Assembly (NCBI GenBank): GCA_964531095.1
Contig: CAZHED010000002.1
Location: 1-64,000, forward strand
Reading direction: 5' to 3'
DNA from: Palsa-1150 sp964531095
Lineage (GTDB): Bacteria; Myxococcota_A; Polyangia; Polyangiales; Polyangiaceae
DNA length: 64,000 nt
Shown here: piece after piece, positions 43,222 to 51,770 of the stretch
How positions within the stretch are numbered: the first letter of the stretch is position 1
Layout of the letters: the number at the start of each line of letters is the position of its first letter
Made by a program: the position numbers and the translations under genes
Notes under the pieces: model-generated
Databases searched by the model: none
What the model saw: only the letters and a program-made list of their open reading frames with translations
Told to the model about the DNA's origin: nothing

Positions 43222-43578
43222 AGTCCAATGGCTTGCAAGGCGCCCCCCCCAAAAGCCGTGCCTCTTCGAGTCTTTGCTTGGGCGGCGACGATGCAGACGA
43301 CAGGCAGGCTCGCGGCTTGATACGGCAGTCGGTACGTTCTCAGGGCTTGCTGGCCAACCCGACACCAGCGCCCGACAGCCCGGAGGCCGAGGCGCTCGCC
43401 TCGACCAACCTTTCGACGGGCGCAGCCCAAGCATTCTGCGGGTAGGGAAACCCAGCGACCTGGGCCGGCGTTCTCGGCTGTGACGAGCCGGAATACGGCG
43501 GGCCACCGCTCAGCGGCCCGGAATATTTCAACCTGAATCGTGACCCCTCCCGTACCAACCAATGGGAGTCGAGCGTAG
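43222..43578. other. Gap of 357 bp without a supported gene
   Basis: No reading frame here has family features; the open frames are short and low-complexity. A GC-rich inverted repeat (CGGGCCACCGCTCAGCGGCCCG) is present near 43499-43520. It is flanked by two CCGGAATA/CCGGAATT-like copies, which could be a weak regulatory structure. The region carries the leader of the sigma-54 activator gene, whose start is at 43579. No convincing -35/-10 or -24/-12 promoter could be chosen. Confidence 0.5.
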
Positions 43579-44724
43579 ATGCACCATTCTGACCGCACCG
43601 TCCTTCGTCCATCGATGGCCGCGTCGTATTCACTGCTCGACGCCGACGAACATTGGGTAGCCACGATGCCGATGAAGCTCCGTTCTCATGTCCGCGCGCG
43701 GTCGAAGTCCGCTGCATGCGATGGAGGGCTCTCGCCGAATCGCGAGGGTGCCCGTCCGGTCGTCGTCCAAGACGGGGCCATGGTACAGCTCTATGCGCTG
43801 GTCGAACGAATCGCAGCCGCGCCCATCAACGTTCTTGTGTTGGGAGAGACGGGGGTTGGCAAAGAGGTTGTCGCCGAGATGATCCATGGTCGTTCATCCC
43901 GGAGCACGGCGCCATTCGTTCGGATCAATTGCGCCGCCATCCCGGATTCCCTGATGGAGAGCGAACTATTCGGGCATGATCGGGGGGCGTTTACCGGTGC
44001 GATCTCGCACAAGCCGGGCCTTATCGAAGCGGCCCATGGTGGAACGGTCTTACTCGACGAGGTCGGCGAGCTACCCCTCACCGTGCAGGCGAAGCTGCTT
44101 CGAGTGGTCGACACCAACGAAGTCACGCGCGTCGGGAGCGTGCGCCCGCGCGCGATCGACGTTCGGTTCGTGTCCGCCACCAATCGCGACATCGCCTTAG
44201 ACATCTCGCACGGGGCGTTTCGCGCCGATCTTTTCTTTCGCTTGGACGGCATCACCATCGAAGTCCCCCCCTTGCGCGCGCGTCCGGATGATATCCTTGC
44301 GCTCGCACAAGTGTTCCTGACCGATGCGGTCGCGCGCACGGGGGTCGCGGACGCTCCACAGTTCACGCCCGAAGCCGTGCGCCGATTGCTCGAGCATCCG
44401 TGGCCCGGCAATGTCCGCGAGCTTCGCAACGTCGTCGAGCGCGCGCTGCTGGTCCGTTCGAGCGCTGAAATCGGCCCTCTGGATCTCGCATTGCGCCCGG
44501 TGGGAGCCACCGGGGTCGCCAGGTTGCCACTCTCGCCGGTTCTCGCGCCCCTCCGACGCGACGGCGAACGGGAGCGCATCCTCGATGTGCTGAATCAATG
44601 CCTTTGGAACCAGACGCGGAGCGCCAAACAGCTCGGAATGGCGCGTCGCACCTTGGTCCGGAAACTGGCCGCGTACGATATCCCGCGCCCGCGCAAGCAA
44701 CCTTCGGCCGCCGCGGAGCTCTGA
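43579..44724 (+). CDS. Sigma-54-dependent activator without sensory domain
   Basis: This is a 381-residue bacterial enhancer-binding protein. Residues 1-65 have no receiver, FHA or GAF signature. The AAA+ core has Walker A GETGVGKE at 89-96, sigma-54 contact loop GAFTGA at 136-141, Walker B GGTVLLDE at 154-161, and the Arg-finger region FRADLFFRLDGITIEVPPLR. A Fis-type HTH lies at the C-terminus (RSAKQLGMARRTLVRKLAAY). It probably activates a -24/-12 promoter; one sits 190 bp downstream of its stop, in front of a repeat lipoprotein. Codon use appears less GC-rich than its neighbours (by eye), a possible sign of transfer. Confidence 0.93.
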   Translation: MHHSDRTVLRPSMAASYSLLDADEHWVATMPMKLRSHVRARSKSAACDGGLSPNREGARPVVVQDGAMVQLYALVERIAAAPINVLVLGETGVGKEVVAEMIHGRSSRSTAPFVRINCAAIPDSLMESELFGHDRGAFTGAISHKPGLIEAAHGGTVLLDEVGELPLTVQAKLLRVVDTNEVTRVGSVRPRAIDVRFVSATNRDIALDISHGAFRADLFFRLDGITIEVPPLRARPDDILALAQVFLTDAVARTGVADAPQFTPEAVRRLLEHPWPGNVRELRNVVERALLVRSSAEIGPLDLALRPVGATGVARLPLSPVLAPLRRDGERERILDVLNQCLWNQTRSAKQLGMARRTLVRKLAAYDIPRPRKQPSAAAEL

Positions 44725-44768
44725 CCCACCTCGACGGCCGCATCAGCGGATGCTGCCGAAGCGCCGTC

Positions 44769-44789
44769 GTCGCGCCAGTCTGGCGCGAC
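44769..44789. promoter_or_regulatory. Perfect palindrome: candidate enhancer (UAS) or terminator hairpin
   Basis: GTCGCGCCA-GTC-TGGCGCGAC is a perfect 9-bp inverted repeat with a 3-nt centre. It lies 45 bp after the activator stop and about 125-145 bp upstream of the -24/-12 promoter at 44914-44927. That distance is right for a sigma-54 enhancer bound by a dimeric Fis-type activator. It could instead be the transcription terminator of the activator gene, but no U tract follows. Confidence 0.55.
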
Positions 44790-44913
44790 TAGCGCCGCCC
44801 CCCTTGGCGCAGTTCGAGACATCCGCGCGATCGGAGAGCGAGCCTGGCGTCGAGACTGCATGATTCCCGTTCGATTTGGCTTGCCGCGAACTTCTCGTTC
44901 GCGAGCTTGCAGC

Positions 44914-44927
44914 GGCACGGGCGTTGC
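44914..44927 (+). promoter_or_regulatory. Sigma-54 (-24/-12) promoter
   Basis: GGCACGGGCGTTGC has GG and GC separated by exactly 10 nt, and matches the full TGGCACG-N4-TTGC consensus except for the first T, where the base before GG is C. A TSS about 12 nt after GC (about 44939) gives a 40-nt leader to the ATG at 44979. The leader carries GAGG upstream of the start. Its position next to an activator gene strengthens the call. Confidence 0.72.
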
Positions 44928-44978
44928 TGACGCAGGCGGCAGAACCGGCGACCATTCTTCGCCGCTGAGGTAAAGCGA

Positions 44979-46148
44979 ATGAAACATTCCCAATCGATTC
45001 GATCTATTTCAAGTTTCGGGCTGCTTATGACGTCCGTCCTAACCGGTTGCGCGCTGAACTCGCAGCCGGAGCCCGGCGACGAGGCAATCGGGTCGACGTC
45101 GCAGGCATCCACCGTAGTCCCCGGTGACAAGGGATTCGTGTGGTCGAACAACGCCACGGGATCCTTCAACGCCGTCCCGAGCTTCTCGTACAATTCCTCG
45201 GGCGGAACGAACCATATCACCCAGACCACTACGGGAAGCTACAACGTCGATTTCCCTGGTCTCGGCAGCGTGGTCGGAGGCCACGTTCAGGTCACCGCGT
45301 ACGGCAGCGGCAGCGAGCGCTGCAAGACCAACGGCTGGCAATCGATCGGCAGCACGCTCCGGGTCCTCGTGTCGTGCTTCGACACGACGGGCGCATTCGT
45401 GAACACCCTGTTCACAGCCAGCTATATCCGAAGAAGCGACCAGCCTGGCGCGGACACCGCCTACGTTCTCGCTGGCATCCCGTCCAGCCCGTCGTACAAC
45501 ACCACGGGTAGCCCCTACTCTTGGAACTCAGCCGCCGCTGGCGGGGCCGCGATCACGCATACGCCCGGCACGGGATCCTACGTCGTCACCTTGGCAGGGC
45601 AGAACATGAGCGGCGGCACGGTCGAAGTCACCGCGCTCGGGGTTTCTAGCGAGTACTGCAAGGTCGCGGGCTGGGGCGGGAACATCATCAACGTGGCGTG
45701 CTTCAACGGTGCGACCGGTCAACCGGCCGAGTCGATATTCACGGTGCTCTTTAGCTCGAAGTCGCCCAATAGCACGCCGAGCTCCACCTATGCCTGGGCG
45801 AACCAGCCGAGCAGCGCCAGTTACCATCCGAGCGCGACCTACGAGCTGGGCCTCCTCAACGTCGACACTAACTCGAGTCCCATCGTCGTGCCGACGCCGG
45901 CCACGATCACGCGCTCGTCGCCAGGGCGGTATCTAGTGCAATTTCCGTCCATGGCCTCCATCGTCTCGACCCCCTCCAACGTGAAGGTGACGGGCTACTT
46001 GAATAGTTCCGACACCTGCAAGGTCGTCGGCTGGTTCCCGAGTGGCGCGGACGCCTTCGTGAACGTCGCTTGTTTCAGCGCAACCGGCACTCCGGTCGAC
46101 GCCTACTATACCATCACGTACTCGTCTTTCGCATACACGATCGGCTGA
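44979..46148 (+). CDS. Secreted lipoprotein of three Cys-paired repeats
   Basis: This 389-residue protein has lipobox LTGC (Cys24) and the start MKHSQSIRSISSF. After a short linker come three homologous repeats of about 100-120 residues at about 52-150, 160-260 and 270-388. Each begins with a Trp/Asn-rich strand (VWSNNATGSF; LAGIPSSPSY; YAWANQPSSASY). Each has a conserved VxVTxYG-like strand and a Cys pair (115/133, 227/241, 347/365) in the pattern C-K-x-x-G-W ... C-F. Similar repeats occur in actinobacterial secreted proteins (from memory). It is probably under sigma-54 control from the promoter 52 bp upstream. Confidence 0.78.
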   Translation: MKHSQSIRSISSFGLLMTSVLTGCALNSQPEPGDEAIGSTSQASTVVPGDKGFVWSNNATGSFNAVPSFSYNSSGGTNHITQTTTGSYNVDFPGLGSVVGGHVQVTAYGSGSERCKTNGWQSIGSTLRVLVSCFDTTGAFVNTLFTASYIRRSDQPGADTAYVLAGIPSSPSYNTTGSPYSWNSAAAGGAAITHTPGTGSYVVTLAGQNMSGGTVEVTALGVSSEYCKVAGWGGNIINVACFNGATGQPAESIFTVLFSSKSPNSTPSSTYAWANQPSSASYHPSATYELGLLNVDTNSSPIVVPTPATITRSSPGRYLVQFPSMASIVSTPSNVKVTGYLNSSDTCKVVGWFPSGADAFVNVACFSATGTPVDAYYTITYSSFAYTIG

Positions 46149-46236
46149 GAGCAACCGCCGAAGCTCGCCTTTCGCAAGGCGGCCCGCCGGGGAGCGTAGC
46201 CGATGCGTTGCGCTTCGTGAGACCCGAGCCAGTGCA

Positions 46237-46270
46237 CCGCCGCATGAGCCGCATGACAAGAGTGCGGCGG
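46237..46270. terminator. Possible terminator hairpin downstream of repeat lipoprotein
   Basis: CCGCCGCA and TGCGGCGG form an 8-bp stem with an 18-nt loop, 89 bp after the stop at 46148 and upstream of the convergent methyltransferase end at 46388. A second weak hairpin, CCCCG...CGGGG at 46321-46341, follows. Neither is followed by a U tract. The 239-bp gap has no gene. Confidence 0.4.
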
Positions 46271-46387
46271 CGGTGCGCTCGCGGGCGGGCGAGGGGGCGC
46301 GATCAGAGATCTGAAGTGGGCCCCGATTTTAGGACCCGGGGTTAGCGCAGAGCGCGACGGCGATTTCCAAGCACAGCTTGATGCTGC

Positions 46388-47443
46388 TCATGGCTTCGCC
46401 TCGAGCACGAGATTGAAGGGCGTCTCCGTCGCGCGACGGAACTGGCGGAACCCCGCGGCCGTGACGACCCCGCGAAGCCGACTTTCACCGGCCTGCGCTC
46501 CCAGCGCGAGCCCGACCTCCTGCGACTTGGAGGCTGGCGTGCAAATCATCGTCGAGGCCGAGTAAAAGATTCTCCCGATCGGGTTCAGGTTGCGCTCGAG
46601 CTGGTCATGGGCGAAGGGCTCGACGATCATCCACGATCCGTCGCGGGCCAGCGACGAGAGTACGTGGCGCGCCGCGCCCTCCGGATCACCCATGTCGTGC
46701 AGGCAGTCGAAGAACGCGACCAGATCGTAGCCGGTGCCTTGAAATGTCTTCGCCGACGCGACCGCGAACGTGATTCGGTCTGCGACGCCGGCCGCGGCGG
46801 CGGCCCGCTTCGCCGTTTCGATCGATTCGGGGTGGTAGTCGTACCCGTGAATCGTGGCGCGCGGGAACGCCTTGGCCATGAGGATGGTGGACGCCCCGTG
46901 TCCGCATCCGACGTCCGCCACCCGTCCGCCGGCTTCGAGCTTCGCCTTCACGCCGTCGAGAGCGGGGATCCACGAGTCGACGAGATTGCCCGCGTAGCTC
47001 GCTCGGAAGAACTTCTCGGTGCCTTCGAACAGGCACTTGTCGTGCTCGTGCCAGCCGAGACCTGCGCCGCTGCGGAAGACCTCGGTCACCTTGTGCTCGT
47101 CTTTGAACATGCTCATCGCGATGAGAAACGCGCCCGGCACGTAGGCCGGGCTCTGGGGGTCGGCGAGCGCGAACGCCTGCTCGTCAGTCATCCGGTACTT
47201 CTTCGACGCCGCGTCGTACTCGACGTATCCTGACGCGGCGTTGGCCGCGAGCCACTCGGCGACGTAGCGCTCGGCGGTTCCCGTGCGACTCGCGATCTCG
47301 GCGGGCGTGGCGGGCCCCTTCGCGAGCTCTCGGTAGAGGCCCAACTTGTCGCCGAGCACGATGAGCGGCGCGTGAAGCACGGCGCCGAGATCACCCACGA
47401 AACGACCCATGAACTCATCCAGCTTCTTCTGGTCGACTGACAT
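46388..47443 (-). CDS. SAM-dependent methyltransferase with winged-helix N-terminus
   Basis: This protein of 351 residues has a winged-helix domain over the first 90 residues (GPATPAEIASRTGTAERYVAEWLAA). The methyltransferase core follows, with motif I GRVADVGCGHGAST near residue 175, a later acidic loop (IHGYDYHPES) and VAFFDCLHDMGDPEG (motif IV-like). It resembles Rv2258c-type small-molecule O-methyltransferases. The start ATG at 47443 is favoured by GGAGG 6 nt upstream; an in-frame ATG 12 bp before is possible. It diverges from the SARP regulator across 103 bp, suggesting control by that protein. Substrate unknown. Confidence 0.88.
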   Translation of the reverse strand: MSVDQKKLDEFMGRFVGDLGAVLHAPLIVLGDKLGLYRELAKGPATPAEIASRTGTAERYVAEWLAANAASGYVEYDAASKKYRMTDEQAFALADPQSPAYVPGAFLIAMSMFKDEHKVTEVFRSGAGLGWHEHDKCLFEGTEKFFRASYAGNLVDSWIPALDGVKAKLEAGGRVADVGCGHGASTILMAKAFPRATIHGYDYHPESIETAKRAAAAAGVADRITFAVASAKTFQGTGYDLVAFFDCLHDMGDPEGAARHVLSSLARDGSWMIVEPFAHDQLERNLNPIGRIFYSASTMICTPASKSQEVGLALGAQAGESRLRGVVTAAGFRQFRRATETPFNLVLEAKP

Positions 47444-47495
47444 CGCGTCCTCCATCGGTGTGCGGTTGGCGGAGGCGAACATGGCCGCTGCTCGG

Positions 47496-47524
47496 TTGAG
47501 CCCCCGTTTGAACGGCCGTAGAAA
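47496..47524 (+). promoter_or_regulatory. Candidate promoter of the SARP regulator with overlapping dyad
   Basis: TTGAGC (47496-47501) and TAGAAA (47519-47524) are separated by 17 nt, giving a plausible vegetative promoter for the gene starting at 47547. CCGTT-TG-AACGG at 47504-47515 is a perfect dyad inside the spacer, well placed for repression or autoregulation by a protein. The match of the -10 is 4 of 6, so the call is tentative. Confidence 0.4.
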
Positions 47525-47546
47525 CGCATGTACCGTGCGCGCACCC

Positions 47547-50500
47547 ATGCGGGGGCCATCCGCCGAGGTTGTCGACTCGCCTAGCCTCGAGGTTCGCTTG
47601 CTCGGCGAAATCGCGGTCATCCGCCATGGTGCGGCAGTCGCGTTGCCCCCATCGAAGAAGACGCGTGCCCTCCTCGCGTACCTGGTCTTGACGCCTGCGC
47701 CCCAGTCGCGCCAGAGGCTGTGCGATCTCTTGTGGGACGGCCCGGACGACCCGCGCGCGGCCTTGCGATGGAGTCTGGCCAAGCTCCGACCCGTGTTGAA
47801 CGACCCAGGCGCCGCCCGCCTGGTGGCCGACCGCGACCGAGTCGCGTTCGAAGCCCTCGGGGCGCGCGTCGATCTGTTCGCTGCCCTGGCCCACACGTCG
47901 TCGGGGGTGGCCTCCGCTAGCACCGAGGCACTGCGCGCTGCGGCCGAGGTTCTCTCCGGCGATTTTCTCGAAGGGCTCGAGATGCCCGATTGCTACCGCT
48001 TCCACGAGTGGTGCACGGCCCAGCGAGAGCGCGTGAGGGCCCTTCGCCTGTCCGTGCTCGATGCGCTGGTGGAGCGACACGGCGACGATTCACCGGAAGA
48101 TGCGCTGCGCCATGCCCGGCAGAGGCTTGCCGTCGACGCGCTCTCGGACGTCGCCCACGCCGCCGTCGTGCGGCTCCTCGCGAGGCTCGGCAGGAATGCC
48201 GAAGCCCTGGCGCAGGTCGACGCTTGCCGCCGGATCCTCGACCGCGAGCTCGGGGGGCGGCGCTCTCCGGCGCTCGAGATCGCACGCACGGAGATTGGCA
48301 AGGCGTCGCCGGCCCGCGTCGACCGTTCGAGCGCCGACACGCCGGTAGCTCCTTCGCGGGCCCAGGTGCCGGCGCTTCCGGCTTTGCAACCAGCGCCCGG
48401 CGGCAAGCCCCTCCAGCACGCCTCGGCGCTCGTGGCGCGCGCTGCGGAGCGCGGCGTACTCGAAGATTTGGTCCGCCTCGCCGGCGAAGGCTGCGCGAAC
48501 GATGTCGTCCTGCTGTCCGGCGAACCCGGGATCGGCAAGTCGCGCTTGCTCGACGAGCTCGGGTTCCTTGCGGTGGCCCGAGGCGCGACCGTGCTCGCGG
48601 GGCGCGCGTTCGAGGCGGAGGCGATGCGCCCGTTCGGCATCTGGGTCGACTTGCTCGGCGGCGTCGCCGGCGACGTTTCGGACGGCGAGGTCAGGCAGCA
48701 TCTCGCTCCGCTGTTCCCCGAGCTCGGAACCGCGCCGAGCGACGGGGAATCCAGGGCGCACCTCTACGACGCGGTCGGCCGGCTTCTTCGCGGCTTGTCG
48801 GGGCGTGCGCCGGTGATCCTGGTGGTCGACGACCTGCACTGGCTCGACGAGGCGTCCTCGGCGTTGCTCCACTACGTCGCCCGCGTCTCGGTGGGCGCGC
48901 GCCTGGGAATCGCGTGTGCGACCCGCGGCGGCGAGATCGAAGACAACCCGGCTGCTCTGCGCTTCGTGCGCGCGCTCCGCCGCGAGGGGCGGCTGCGGCA
49001 CCTCGTGCTCGCTCCGCTCGACGAGGCGCAGACGGGCGATCTCGTGCGCAGCTCCGTCGAGGGAGAGGTCGACGCGGCGCGTGTGTTCCGTGAGAGCGGA
49101 GGCAATCCGCTGTTCGCGCTCGAAATGGCCCGGGCCCTCTCGACCGGTGCGCCCGACGGTCGGCGGGCCCTCGAAGACATGATCGAAGAGCGCCTCGCCC
49201 GCCTGGACCCGCGGGGCCGCGATCTGGTCCTGTGGGCGGCGGCGCTCGGGCGCGAGTTCGACCCGGAGAGCCTCGCGGCCATCGCCGGCGAGTCCCTGGT
49301 GAGCACGATCGCCGCGTTCGGCGACCTCGAGCACAGGGGCCTGGTCACGAGCCGGGGTACTCGATACGCGTTCACGCACGAGGTCGTGCGCAAGGCGGCG
49401 TACCGGCAGCTCTCCGGGCCGCGACGGCGTCTCGTCCACCTCGCCATCGCGCGCGCCCTCGCTGCCGGGCCGGACCCGGGCGCCGCCTGGGGCGACGTCG
49501 TGCACCACGCGACACTGGCCGACGACCCGATGCTCGTGGCGACGGCCTGCGTCGCGGCGGGCGAGCGCGCGCTCCGAACGTTTGCGCGGCGCTCGGCCAG
49601 AGATTTCGCCGCGCGCGGCCTCCTGCAGACCTCCCGTCTCGGGCTGGGCGGCCTCGCGCTGCGTGTCGATTTGCTGAAGATCGCTGCCCTCTCGGCCGCT
49701 ATGAGCCCCGAGCGCCACGCCGCGTTCGAGCAAGACGCCGAAGACGCGGTGCGCGTCGCGCGCGATCATGGCCGCCCGGAACTGGCGGCCAAGGCCCTCT
49801 TCGCGCTCGGCTTCCTTCGGAGCGCGCGCGGCGATTTCGAGGGCGCCCACGAGGTGACGCTCGGTGCCGCGGACGCCGCGCGGTCGACTTCTCCCGCGGA
49901 GAGCCTCCCGACCCTCGCCAACACCGGCTTCTGTCTGGCCATCATCGAGCGCGAGCTGCCCAAAGCGCGGGCGATACTCGATGAGGCCGCCGAGACCGCA
50001 CGCTTGCTGCGCCTGTCGGTCGTGGACATCGAGCTGGGCGACGGCTACCTGGCGCACATGGCGGGCGACCTGGCGCACTCGAGGACGGCGCTCGGCCGTG
50101 CCCTCGGCCTGTCGCGAGCGCAGGCCGACGTCTGGCGGGAGTGCATGGCCCTCATCGAGCTCGCGAAGATCGCCATCGAGAGCGCAGCCTGGGGCGCCGC
50201 GCACGGGTATGCCGCGGATCTGCGCGCTGTGGCGCAGAAGCTGAGCGGCGAGGGCAGCGAGGGAACGATCGCGGACGCATTGGACGCACTCGCGTTTCGA
50301 GGCTCCGGCCACGCCGAGGGTCCCGGCCGAGTCGCAATCGCGATCGAAGCGCTGAGCGCGGCCGACGCCCGTGCGATGCTGGCGTACGTCCTCACCGTTG
50401 CCGCCGAGATGGAGCTCGAATGCGGCGCGCTCGATGTCGCGAGCCGCCTCGCCGCGCGGGCGCTCGCTGCGGCCGAGCCCCTGGGCAAACCGAGCGCGCT

Positions 50501-50702
50501 CGTTCTCGCGCATGTGGTCATCAGCCGTAGCGCCGAGGCCCGGGGCGATGCGTCGGTCGCAGGCGAGCACCTGTCCAAGGCGCGCGCTTTGCTTGCGCAT
50601 CCGTACGGGGTATCGAAGCGCGCACGCGGCGCTGCGATGGAGCTCGTGGCGCATTCCAACGCTCGAGCAAACGCCGGTGAACACGGGCAGGGCGCAGGTT
50701 GA
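47547..50702 (+). CDS. AfsR/SARP-like transcriptional regulator with ATPase and TPR-like region
   Basis: This protein of about 1051 residues begins with a winged-helix DNA-binding domain (LEVRLLGEIAVIRHGAAV; residues 10-90). A BTAD-type helical domain follows (about 95-245). The NTPase has Walker A GEPGIGKS near residue 325 and Walker B VILVVDDLHWLDE near 424. A long helical TPR-like C-terminus runs from 600 on. This layout is AfsR/DnrI-related SARP with a fused STAND-like ATPase. The ATG at 47547 is chosen because it begins just before the winged helix and 23 nt after the -10. DUF4242 and DUF3455 genes follow in the same direction (15- and 5-bp gaps). Confidence 0.88.
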   Translation: MRGPSAEVVDSPSLEVRLLGEIAVIRHGAAVALPPSKKTRALLAYLVLTPAPQSRQRLCDLLWDGPDDPRAALRWSLAKLRPVLNDPGAARLVADRDRVAFEALGARVDLFAALAHTSSGVASASTEALRAAAEVLSGDFLEGLEMPDCYRFHEWCTAQRERVRALRLSVLDALVERHGDDSPEDALRHARQRLAVDALSDVAHAAVVRLLARLGRNAEALAQVDACRRILDRELGGRRSPALEIARTEIGKASPARVDRSSADTPVAPSRAQVPALPALQPAPGGKPLQHASALVARAAERGVLEDLVRLAGEGCANDVVLLSGEPGIGKSRLLDELGFLAVARGATVLAGRAFEAEAMRPFGIWVDLLGGVAGDVSDGEVRQHLAPLFPELGTAPSDGESRAHLYDAVGRLLRGLSGRAPVILVVDDLHWLDEASSALLHYVARVSVGARLGIACATRGGEIEDNPAALRFVRALRREGRLRHLVLAPLDEAQTGDLVRSSVEGEVDAARVFRESGGNPLFALEMARALSTGAPDGRRALEDMIEERLARLDPRGRDLVLWAAALGREFDPESLAAIAGESLVSTIAAFGDLEHRGLVTSRGTRYAFTHEVVRKAAYRQLSGPRRRLVHLAIARALAAGPDPGAAWGDVVHHATLADDPMLVATACVAAGERALRTFARRSARDFAARGLLQTSRLGLGGLALRVDLLKIAALSAAMSPERHAAFEQDAEDAVRVARDHGRPELAAKALFALGFLRSARGDFEGAHEVTLGAADAARSTSPAESLPTLANTGFCLAIIERELPKARAILDEAAETARLLRLSVVDIELGDGYLAHMAGDLAHSRTALGRALGLSRAQADVWRECMALIELAKIAIESAAWGAAHGYAADLRAVAQKLSGEGSEGTIADALDALAFRGSGHAEGPGRVAIAIEALSAADARAMLAYVLTVAAEMELECGALDVASRLAARALAAAEPLGKPSALVLAHVVISRSAEARGDASVAGEHLSKARALLAHPYGVSKRARGAAMELVAHSNARANAGEHGQGAG

Positions 50703-50717
50703 GCGTGGAGGTGACCC

Positions 50718-51026
50718 ATGGCGCGAGTGATGGTCGAGCAGGTGTTTTCGGAGCCGTTTACCGACGAGCGGTACGCGGAGTTCGCCAAGCGAGTCGATCC
50801 ATGCATCGAAGTGCGAAACGGCGCCTGGCGGCGAAGCGCCATGGCGGTCGACCGGCTTCGCGTGGTATGCGAGTTCGAGGCGCCCGACGCCGACTCGGTG
50901 CGCGAGGCGTACCGTGTCTCCGGCGTTCCGTACGAGCGCATTTGGACCGCGAATGTCTTCGCCGTCGAGGACTACCCCGAGTCGATGAAGAAGCTTCAGG
51001 GCGTGCTCTCGAGAAAGCCGGGTTGA
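50718..51026 (+). CDS. DUF4242-like small protein
   Basis: This is a cytosolic protein of 102 residues. The ferredoxin-like pattern of DUF4242 is visible: VEQVFSEPFTDERYAEF at the start, RRSAMAVDRLRVVCEFEAPDADSVREAYR in the middle and PYERIWTANVF at the end. Members include nickel-binding SCO4226 from Streptomyces. It follows the SARP gene by 15 bp and precedes the DUF3455 gene by 5 bp, so all three are probably one operon. The function in this context is unknown. Confidence 0.8.
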   Translation: MARVMVEQVFSEPFTDERYAEFAKRVDPCIEVRNGAWRRSAMAVDRLRVVCEFEAPDADSVREAYRVSGVPYERIWTANVFAVEDYPESMKKLQGVLSRKPG

Positions 51027-51031
51027 GCGGT

Positions 51032-51640
51032 ATGAAGATCGTCCACGTCGCGCGCGTTGCCCCGTTCGTCTTGCTCGCCGCCGGTTGCGCGACGCAGCCG
51101 CCGGCCAGCGCGCCTGCGACGACCCCCGGTATGGCGGCTGCGCCTGTCTCGGCCCCGACTGCTCAGGCCAGTCAGGCTACGGAAGCTCCGGCGACGCCCT
51201 CCGCGATCGCCGTCGCGGGCGGACTGCGGGTCCTCCTGAAGGCCTCGGCCACGGGAGTTCAGATTTACACGTGCAAGCCCACGGAGAGCGCTCCTGGCGC
51301 GTACGAGTGGACCCTCAAGGCGCCCGAAGCGGACCTCTTCGACGACAAGGGGCAGAAGATTGGCAAGCACTACGGCGGTCCGACGTGGGAATCGACCGAC
51401 GGGAGCAAAGTCGTCGGAAAGCTCCGGACCAAAGTGGACGCGCCCGACGCGACGGCCATCCCCTGGTTGCTTCTCGACGCGAAGTCGACCGAAGGCACGG
51501 GAGTCTTCAGCGACGTGAAGAGCATCCAGCGTGTGGGAACTTCAGGTGGAAAGGCGCCGGCCGTCGGCTGCGATGCCGCGCACGTGGGTGCCGAGACCCG
51601 CGTCGGCTACGCGGCGACGTATTACATGTTCGGTTCCTGA
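51032..51640 (+). CDS. DUF3455-like lipoprotein
   Basis: This protein of about 202 residues starts at the ATG 51032 (MKIVHVARVAPFVLLAAGC), with lipobox LAAGC. A Pro/Ala/Thr linker of about 45 residues follows. The mature part carries a DUF3455-type beta domain: GVQIYTCKPTES, YEWTLKAPEADLFDDKGQKI, HYGGPTWESTDGSKVVGKL and IPWLLLDAKSTEGTGVF. DUF3455 proteins are small secreted beta-rich proteins of unknown role found in fungi and bacteria. It ends the SARP operon. Length and motifs are typical. Confidence 0.82.
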   Translation: MKIVHVARVAPFVLLAAGCATQPPASAPATTPGMAAAPVSAPTAQASQATEAPATPSAIAVAGGLRVLLKASATGVQIYTCKPTESAPGAYEWTLKAPEADLFDDKGQKIGKHYGGPTWESTDGSKVVGKLRTKVDAPDATAIPWLLLDAKSTEGTGVFSDVKSIQRVGTSGGKAPAVGCDAAHVGAETRVGYAATYYMFGS

Positions 51641-51770
51641 AGCGGCGCGCGTCGCAGCGCGCTGCCCGGTCTCTCCACCCGGTCGTACAGGCGCGCCCGG
51701 TGGGCAAAATCACAGCAGCCGAGCTCGGGTGAGCCATCGGCGGGCCGTCCTGCAACTGCATGGCGTGGAG

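Noticed and set aside
43279..43294. Second sigma-54 promoter in front of the activator gene (TGGG...GC)
   Set aside because: GG and GC are 10 nt apart but the other consensus bases mostly mismatch; not better than chance in GC-rich DNA.
43340..43717. Small minus-strand gene in the 43.3-43.7 kb gap
   Set aside because: It runs into the activator gene, lacks a ribosome binding site and has no recognisable composition or motif.
46237..46270. tRNA or small structured RNA in the 46.2-kb gap
   Set aside because: A hairpin exists, but no tRNA T-loop motif (GGTTCRAAT) or cloverleaf geometry was found.
48090..50684. Very long open frame on the minus strand, opposite the SARP regulator
   Set aside because: No domain features; its Arg/Glu/Ala-rich translation is the usual shadow of high-GC coding on the other strand, and the plus strand carries clear domain motifs.
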